Origin: Hyphomicrobiales bacterium
Lineage (GTDB): Bacteria > Pseudomonadota > Alphaproteobacteria > Rhizobiales > Rhizobiaceae
DNA: 9,601 bases
Assembly: GCA_015654965.1 (NCBI GenBank)
Contig: JAATGD010000396.1
Coordinates: 1 to 9,601, forward strand
Reading direction: 5' to 3'
In this document: piece after piece, positions 6,729 to 9,601 of the stretch
Numbering within the stretch: the stretch's first letter is position 1
How the letters are laid out: each line of letters begins with the position of its first letter
Notes under the pieces: model-generated
What the model saw: only the letters and a program-made list of their open reading frames with translations
Told to the model about the DNA's origin: nothing
Databases searched by the model: none
Translations under genes and position numbers: made by a program

Positions 6729-6822
6729 TTTAACAAACGGAACGAGTCTGGAACGAATCAGCGACGAATCGCTGACTCTGGATAATTCTCTTTTTGTTCA
6801 CGGCAATATATAGTGTCCATGA
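6729..6822. repeat. Intergenic repeat copy 1, with 11-bp phased GANTC units
   Basis: The core GGAACGAATCAGCGACGAAT starts at 6750 and continues CGCTGA to 6775. It differs from copy 2 at one base in 26. Conserved outliers at nearly the same offsets (TTAAC 20 bases before; TTTGTTC, then GTGTxCATG after) show that the similarity spans about 93 bases. Within it RACGARTC recurs every 11 bp, giving GANTC at 6744, 6755 and 6766, with a fourth (GACTC) at 6774. An imperfect 9-bp inverted repeat, GAATCAGCG / CGCTGACTC (6755-6763 with 6770-6778), overlaps the last two units. Confidence 0.75.
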
Positions 6823-7009
6823 TGAGCTTTCACACCACATGCTGAATCAGTCGAGCCGTTTTTTCTCCTGTAAACAGAACAAAACCGACTTGCCGTTAAT
6901 CTTTTCCATAAAACCGGGACTGATGGAATTCTTGTGGCGGCGCACATGACGGCAAGAAGAAGATTTATGACATTTAACTCGCCCAAAACCCCGTCAGAAC
7001 GGCATTTTT

Positions 7010-7102
7010 GTTAACCTTCAGGCCAAAGCCGGAACGAATCGGCGACGAATCGCTGATCCGCCCATTTTCCCTCTTTGTTCTCACAACATCTTGTGTTCAT
7101 GC
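7010..7102. repeat. Intergenic repeat copy 2
   Basis: This is a direct repeat of the element at 6729-6822, 281 bp further on. Its core GGAACGAATCGGCGACGAAT starts at 7031. Only two GANTC sites remain (7036, 7047), again 11 bp apart. The single core change (A to G at 7041) turns one stem pair into G-U for plus-strand RNA, so the small hairpin TCGGCG / CGCTGA still forms there. Flanks match copy 1 in patches: TTAAC at 7011, TTTGTTC at 7074 and GTGTTCATG at 7093. Confidence 0.72.
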
Positions 7103-7172
7103 CGATTGCAGCACCATAGGAAAGTCAGCAATCACGCGCCACGGACAGCTTGAAAGGGATTTGGTGTTAACT

Positions 7173-7185
7173 TTTGACGGTCAAA
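7173..7185. promoter_or_regulatory. Palindrome just after the thiolase stop
   Basis: TTTGAC-G-GTCAAA is a perfect 6-bp inverted repeat with a single central base, which is too tight to fold as an RNA hairpin and more like a protein-binding site. A GTTAAC precedes it at 7166-7171. No conventional terminator for the thiolase was found between its stop and 6613. Confidence 0.25.
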
Positions 7186-7191
7186 CAGTGA

Positions 7192-8397
7192 TCAATCACG
7201 CTCGACACACAGAGCGATCCCCATGCCGCCACCGATGCACAATGTGGCAAGGCCACGCCTCAAATTCCGGCGTTTCATTTCATAAAGTAAAGTCGTCAGC
7301 ACGCGGGCACCCGATGCGCCAATCGGATGGCCGATGGCAATCGCGCCGCCATTGACGTTGACGATATCCGCCTTCAATCCCAGATCGCGCACCACGGCAC
7401 AGGATTGCGCGGCAAAAGCTTCATTGGCTTCGACCAGATCAAGATCATCCACGGTCCAGCCTGCTTTTTGCAGCGCCTTGCGCGTGGCCGGTATCGGACC
7501 CGTGCCCATGATGGAAGGATCGACACCCGCCGTCGCCCATGAAACGATGCGCCCCAGCGGTGTGATACCACGACGAAGAGCCTCCTCGCCTTCCACCAGG
7601 ACCACGGCTGCCGCACCATCATTAATGCCGGATGCATTGCCTGCCGTGACCGTACCATCCTTGTCAAAAGCGGGCTTCAGCTTTGCCAAAGTCTCGATGC
7701 TGGAGCCCAAGCGGATACCTTCATCCGACGATACGACCACCTCACCCTTGCGGCTTGTCACGGTAAAGGGAACGATTTCGTCGTCAAATTTCCCGGCCTT
7801 TTGCGCGGCTTCCGCCTTGTTCTGCGAAGCAACCGCAAAAATATCCTGATCCGCCCGGCTCAACTGCCACTGGCGCGCGATATTTTCTGCCGTGATCCCC
7901 ATATGATAACCATGAAAGGCATCGGTCAGCCCGTCCTTGATCATAGTGTCGATCATCTTGAAATCACCCATCTTCACACCGGAGCGCAAATGCGCACAGT
8001 GGGGCGCCATGGACATGGATTCCTGTCCGCCCGCAACGATCACCTGCGCGTCACCTGCAAGGATTTGCTGCATACCGAGCGCTACAGCACGCAAACCCGA
8101 CCCGCAAAGCTGATTGATAACGAGGGCGGTGGTTTCCTTGGGACAACCGGCGGCCATGGCCGCCTGCCGCGCCGGGTTCTGCCCCTCGCCTGCCGTCAGC
8201 ACCTGTCCGAGAATGACTTCATCGACCTCTGACGCTGCCACATCAGCGCGTTCAAGCGCGGCCTTGATGACGGCTGCCCCCAGTTCATGCGCGGGAACAT
8301 TGGCGAAAGCGCCATTGAAAGCCCCGACGGCTGTGCGCGCGGCACTGGCAATGACAATCGATTGAACGCTTTCGGATCGGTCATTTTCTTCCTCCAT
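7192..8397 (-). CDS. phaA: Acetyl-CoA C-acetyltransferase (biosynthetic thiolase)
   Basis: The enzyme condenses two acetyl-CoA to acetoacetyl-CoA, the first step of polyhydroxybutyrate synthesis, or runs in reverse in ketone-body use. The frame from ATG 8397 encodes 401 residues, slightly above the usual 390-395. All catalytic residues are present: nucleophile Cys98 (NQLCGSG), His357 (GGAIAIGHPIGASGAR) and Cys387 (CIGGGMG); NEAFAAQ lies near 325. The body aligns throughout with the thiolase I/II fold. The N-terminus is odd. ATG 8397 has no ribosome-binding site, whereas an ATG at 8384 has an ideal one but is in another frame (MTDPKAF). Adding one base at the AAA of 8370-8372 would give MTDPKSVQSIVIASA, the expected start of the family. 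The symbol phaA is by family; no phaB is nearby, so the metabolic role is inferred. It is divergent from the GlcG-like gene. Confidence 0.88.
   Translation of the reverse strand: MEEENDRSESVQSIVIASAARTAVGAFNGAFANVPAHELGAAVIKAALERADVAASEVDEVILGQVLTAGEGQNPARQAAMAAGCPKETTALVINQLCGSGLRAVALGMQQILAGDAQVIVAGGQESMSMAPHCAHLRSGVKMGDFKMIDTMIKDGLTDAFHGYHMGITAENIARQWQLSRADQDIFAVASQNKAEAAQKAGKFDDEIVPFTVTSRKGEVVVSSDEGIRLGSSIETLAKLKPAFDKDGTVTAGNASGINDGAAAVVLVEGEEALRRGITPLGRIVSWATAGVDPSIMGTGPIPATRKALQKAGWTVDDLDLVEANEAFAAQSCAVVRDLGLKADIVNVNGGAIAIGHPIGASGARVLTTLLYEMKRRNLRRGLATLCIGGGMGIALCVERD
8382..8395 (-). promoter_or_regulatory. Ideal ribosome-binding site and out-of-frame ATG at the thiolase start
   Basis: On the minus strand GGAGG (8395-8391) is followed after 6 bases by ATG (8384-8382). 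Translation from it reads MTDPKAFNRLSLPVPRAQ and runs out of frame with the thiolase to a stop at 8196. The in-frame ATG at 8397 overlaps the Shine-Dalgarno itself. Either a single-base deletion or sequencing error occurred at 8370-8372, or the thiolase is translated inefficiently from ATG 8397. Confidence 0.6.
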
Positions 8398-8468
8398 AAA
8401 ATGCTTTGCCACAGAGAAAGACCAAAAAACATCGTTTGGCAAGCATCGCTCCGATACCGCTCTCTGAT

Positions 8469-8509
8469 GGAAAAGCTGTTTTTCCGCAAAACAATCCTAT
8501 TGGGATAGG
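8469..8509. promoter_or_regulatory. Paired inverted repeats in the divergent promoter region
   Basis: GGAAAA / TTTTCC (8469-8474 with 8480-8485) and CCTAT / ATAGG (8496-8500 with 8505-8509) lie side by side in the 164-base gap between the thiolase and the plus-strand GlcG-like gene. They may be operator half-sites or leader hairpins. No confident -35/-10 pair was found for either gene. Confidence 0.3.
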
Positions 8510-8561
8510 CGGATGGTTCTCCAAGGAGATAAGGTATCGCAATCACACACAGGAGATTTCC

Positions 8562-8993
8562 ATGTCACACCTTACACTCGATCAGGCCAATAACATTATC
8601 GCAGGCGCTTTTGCCAAGGCCGCTGAACTCCAGCTCAAGCCACTTGCCATTTCCGTTTTCGATGCAGGCGGCAACCTCAAGGCCTTCCAGCGTCAGGATG
8701 GCACATCAATTCTGCGTTTCGAGATTGCTTCCGGCAAGGCTTTTGGTGCCTTGGCGGTCGGAATCGGCTCCCGCTGGCTGCATAATCAGGCCAAGGACCG
8801 CCCGCATTTTCTGGAAGGATTGTCCGGCGTTTCCGGCGGCAAAATCGTTCCCGTTCCCGGTGGTGTTCTGATCAAGAATAAAGAAGACGAGATTATTGGC
8901 GCTGTTGGTATTTCTGGAGATACGTCCGACAATGATGAAGCAGCAGCCATTGTCGGCATAGAACAGTCTGGTTTCGTGGCAGATGCCGGTTGA
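8562..8993 (+). CDS. GlcG/HbpS-family protein (DUF336)
   Basis: This is a 143-residue single-domain protein of the GlcG/HbpS (haem-degrading, DUF336) family. Members include the haem-binding HbpS of Streptomyces and GlcG, encoded with glycolate oxidase; the activity of most is unknown. Family traits seen are the N-terminal helix LDQANNIIAGAFAKAAEL, the strand LAISVFDAGGNLKAFQRQDG (about 27-46), the helix with KAFGALAVG, and the C-terminal block VPVPGGVLIKNKEDEIIGAVGISG (about 100-123) followed by the DNDEAAA helix. No signal peptide is visible, so it is probably cytoplasmic. AGGAG 6 nt before ATG 8562 fixes the start; the frame stays open upstream to 8406, but that part overlaps the promoter region and lacks family similarity. 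It is the only complete plus-strand gene here and ends at a strong terminator. Function is not assignable from context. Confidence 0.88.
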   Translation: MSHLTLDQANNIIAGAFAKAAELQLKPLAISVFDAGGNLKAFQRQDGTSILRFEIASGKAFGALAVGIGSRWLHNQAKDRPHFLEGLSGVSGGKIVPVPGGVLIKNKEDEIIGAVGISGDTSDNDEAAAIVGIEQSGFVADAG

Positions 8994-9000
8994 TAGCGAA

Positions 9001-9037
9001 ATACAAAAGGCCGCAAAATACTCGCGGCCTTTTGTAT
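9001..9037. terminator. Strong bidirectional terminator
   Basis: ATACAAAAGGCCGC (9001-9014) pairs perfectly over 14 bp with GCGGCCTTTTGTAT (9024-9037) around a 9-nt loop. It begins 7 nt after the GlcG-like stop. The TTTT on one side and AAAA on the other allow it to stop transcripts in both directions; it would also end the doubtful minus-strand ORF whose stop is at 9046. Confidence 0.9.
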
Positions 9038-9045
9038 CGCATCAG

Positions 9046-9246
9046 TCATGGCAAGATTTCCCCTTTGCTTCCACCCCTTGCAACAACTTGCACACTATTG
9101 GCATTTCCAATGAGGCAAGGCGTATCCGATAAGCCCATATTTTCTTCCTCATTGTAGTAAGTATTATTCAGTATGTAAAAGCATGATGTCACGGAATTAA
9201 AAGACATGCCGGAACCCAAAAGAGTCGCCTTGATGATCGTATCCAT
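9046..9246 (-). CDS. Hypothetical small protein, 66 residues (doubtful)
   Basis: I do not recognise the product. ATG 9246 is preceded by GAGGGTGG about 5 nt upstream, a fair ribosome-binding site. An AT-rich stretch with an inverted repeat upstream could hold a promoter, and the bidirectional terminator lies 9 nt beyond the stop. The peptide has no clear signal or membrane segment. It contains two Cys residues and a Tyr/Asn-rich centre (FYILNNTYYNEEEN). A second in-frame ATG at residue 37 has its own GAGGAAG site, so a 30-residue product is also possible. Base composition is more AT-rich than that of the neighbours. It could be a real small gene or simply an open stretch in intergenic DNA. 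Confidence 0.35.
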   Translation of the reverse strand: MDTIIKATLLGSGMSFNSVTSCFYILNNTYYNEEENMGLSDTPCLIGNANSVQVVARGGSKGEILP

Positions 9247-9278
9247 TTCACCACCCTCAATATAATTAAAAATAAATA

Positions 9279-9299
9279 TTGCTAATACATTATTAGTAA
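9279..9299. promoter_or_regulatory. Inverted repeat in AT-rich region upstream of the small ORF
   Basis: TTGCTAATA (9279-9287) and TATTAGTAA (9291-9299) form a 9-bp inverted repeat with one G-T pair and a 3-base centre. It lies about 35 bases upstream of the small minus-strand ORF and fits an operator for a dimeric regulator. The surrounding 9247-9396 is AT-rich, with another short hairpin GCGAAA / TTTCGC (9315-9332), and holds no gene. Confidence 0.3.
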
Positions 9300-9396
9300 A
9301 GAAAATAAATTAAGGCGAAATTTTGTTTTCGCAATCCGGCAGCTATAATTGCCTCATATTTTTTCTTTATTCTTCAAGCAATTCAAAAAACCATAT

Positions 9397-9436
9397 AAAA
9401 AAACGCCACTTTCGGCTTCCCGAAAACGGCGTTTTT
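9397..9436 (-). terminator. Main rpmF terminator
   Basis: The outer stem AAAAACGCC / GGCGTTTTT (9399-9407 with 9428-9436) and the inner stem TTTCGG / CCGAAA (9410-9415 with 9420-9425) stack around the loop CTTC, separated by a small AC/AC internal loop. On the minus strand a run of T follows, as expected for a rho-independent terminator. It is the second of two hairpins after rpmF. Confidence 0.88.
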
Positions 9437-9443
9437 AAAAACC

Positions 9444-9462
9444 CTGCTAAAAAGACTAGCAG
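9444..9462 (-). terminator. First, weaker rpmF 3' hairpin
   Basis: CTGCTA (9444-9449) pairs with TAGCAG (9457-9462) around a 7-nt loop, beginning one base after the rpmF stop. On the minus strand it is followed by GGGTTTTT, so it may act as a weak terminator or protect the mRNA end upstream of the stronger one. Confidence 0.55.
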
Positions 9463-9463
9463 T

Positions 9464-9601
9464 TTATTCCTTCGGTTCAAGAACCTGACGGCCACGATAC
9501 ATACCGCTCTTCAGATCGATATGATGTGGACGGCGAAGTTCGCCCGAATTCTTGTCTTCGACATAAGTCGGCGCTTTCAAAGCGTCAGCCGAACGGCGCA
9601 T
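9464..9601 (-). CDS. rpmF: 50S ribosomal protein L32 (partial, 5' end cut)
   Basis: L32 is a small structural protein of the large ribosomal subunit. The 45 residues in the window (MRRSADALKAPTYVEDKN through YRGRQVLEPKE) match the C-terminal three quarters of the alphaproteobacterial L32. The family is usually 59-60 residues long and starts MAVPKRKTSPSKRG, so the Met at the window edge is an internal residue (about 15) and not the start. The first ~14 codons and the promoter lie beyond the edge. The alphaproteobacterial form lacks the zinc-binding Cys pairs of some L32 proteins, and none are seen here. Tandem hairpins follow the stop. Confidence 0.95.
   Translation of the reverse strand: MRRSADALKAPTYVEDKNSGELRRPHHIDLKSGMYRGRQVLEPKE

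Larger units (their letters stand above)
6613..7191. other. 579-base gene-free gap between thiolase and helicase
   Basis: No convincing gene is present. The only frame of note (6798-6986, minus) begins with TTG, lacks a ribosome-binding site and has no recognisable content. The gap holds the candidate helicase promoter, two diverged copies of a ~93-base element, seven GANTC sites between 6744 and 7051 (6744, 6755, 6766, 6774, 6844, 7036, 7047), and a palindrome just after the thiolase stop. The middle (about 6850-7000) is relatively AT-rich, and I see nothing definite in it. Confidence 0.6.

Noticed and set aside
6737..6775. Tandem repeats as a CRISPR remnant
   Set aside because: Units are 11 bp with no spacers, no cas genes, and only two blocks, so they do not fit an array.
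6777..6785. DnaA-box-like TTATCCAGA (minus strand) beside the GANTC cluster, suggesting a replication origin
   Set aside because: A single near-match with no further boxes, and none of the genes that flank alphaproteobacterial origins (such as hemE or dnaA) are here.
6798..6986. 62-codon minus-strand frame in the gap before the helicase
   Set aside because: It starts with TTG, has no ribosome-binding site, and lies in a region better explained by repeats.

Overview
The window looks like chromosome from an alphaproteobacterium of the order Rhizobiales, most likely the Brucella/Ochrobactrum group. The evidence is an RpoH2-type sigma factor with an ECF general-stress promoter, a CarD/CdnL regulator, a 7Fe ferredoxin FdxA, an alphaproteobacterial SUV3-like helicase with a long charged tail, an L32 protein of the alphaproteobacterial type, and clusters of GANTC (CcrM) sites. 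The genus is inferred from protein character and gene order and was not checked by any search. No phage, transposon, tRNA, rRNA or CRISPR was seen. This is mostly ordinary core chromosome, with some unusual intergenic structure.

Layout. At the left edge is the 3' end of an unrecognised plus-strand gene, which overlaps the rpoH2 stop tail to tail. Nearly everything else is on the minus strand. Reading right to left (the direction of transcription), the genes are rpmF (cut by the window edge) with tandem terminators, a doubtful AT-rich 66-codon ORF, the plus-strand GlcG/HbpS-family gene, a thiolase divergent from it, a 579-base gene-free gap, the SUV3-like helicase, an S4-domain RNA-binding protein 1 nt behind it, fdxA, carD and rpoH2.

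How the genes fit together. The helicase and S4 gene form a tight two-gene unit for RNA handling. carD (RNA polymerase-binding regulator) and rpoH2 (alternative sigma factor) are adjacent but transcriptionally separated: a strong terminator follows carD, and rpoH2 has its own GGAAC-N16-CGTT promoter. This points to a sigma cascade in which the EcfG/RpoE general stress sigma switches on RpoH2. The thiolase makes acetoacetyl-CoA, the entry to polyhydroxybutyrate or ketone-body metabolism.

Most interesting points. (1) The gap at 6613-7191 holds two diverged copies of a ~93-base element; one carries four GANTC sites, three of them exactly 11 bp apart. (2) The best ribosome-binding site at the thiolase start serves an ATG that is one base out of frame with the enzyme. 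(3) A clean ECF promoter precedes rpoH2. (4) Large inverted repeats lie around fdxA.
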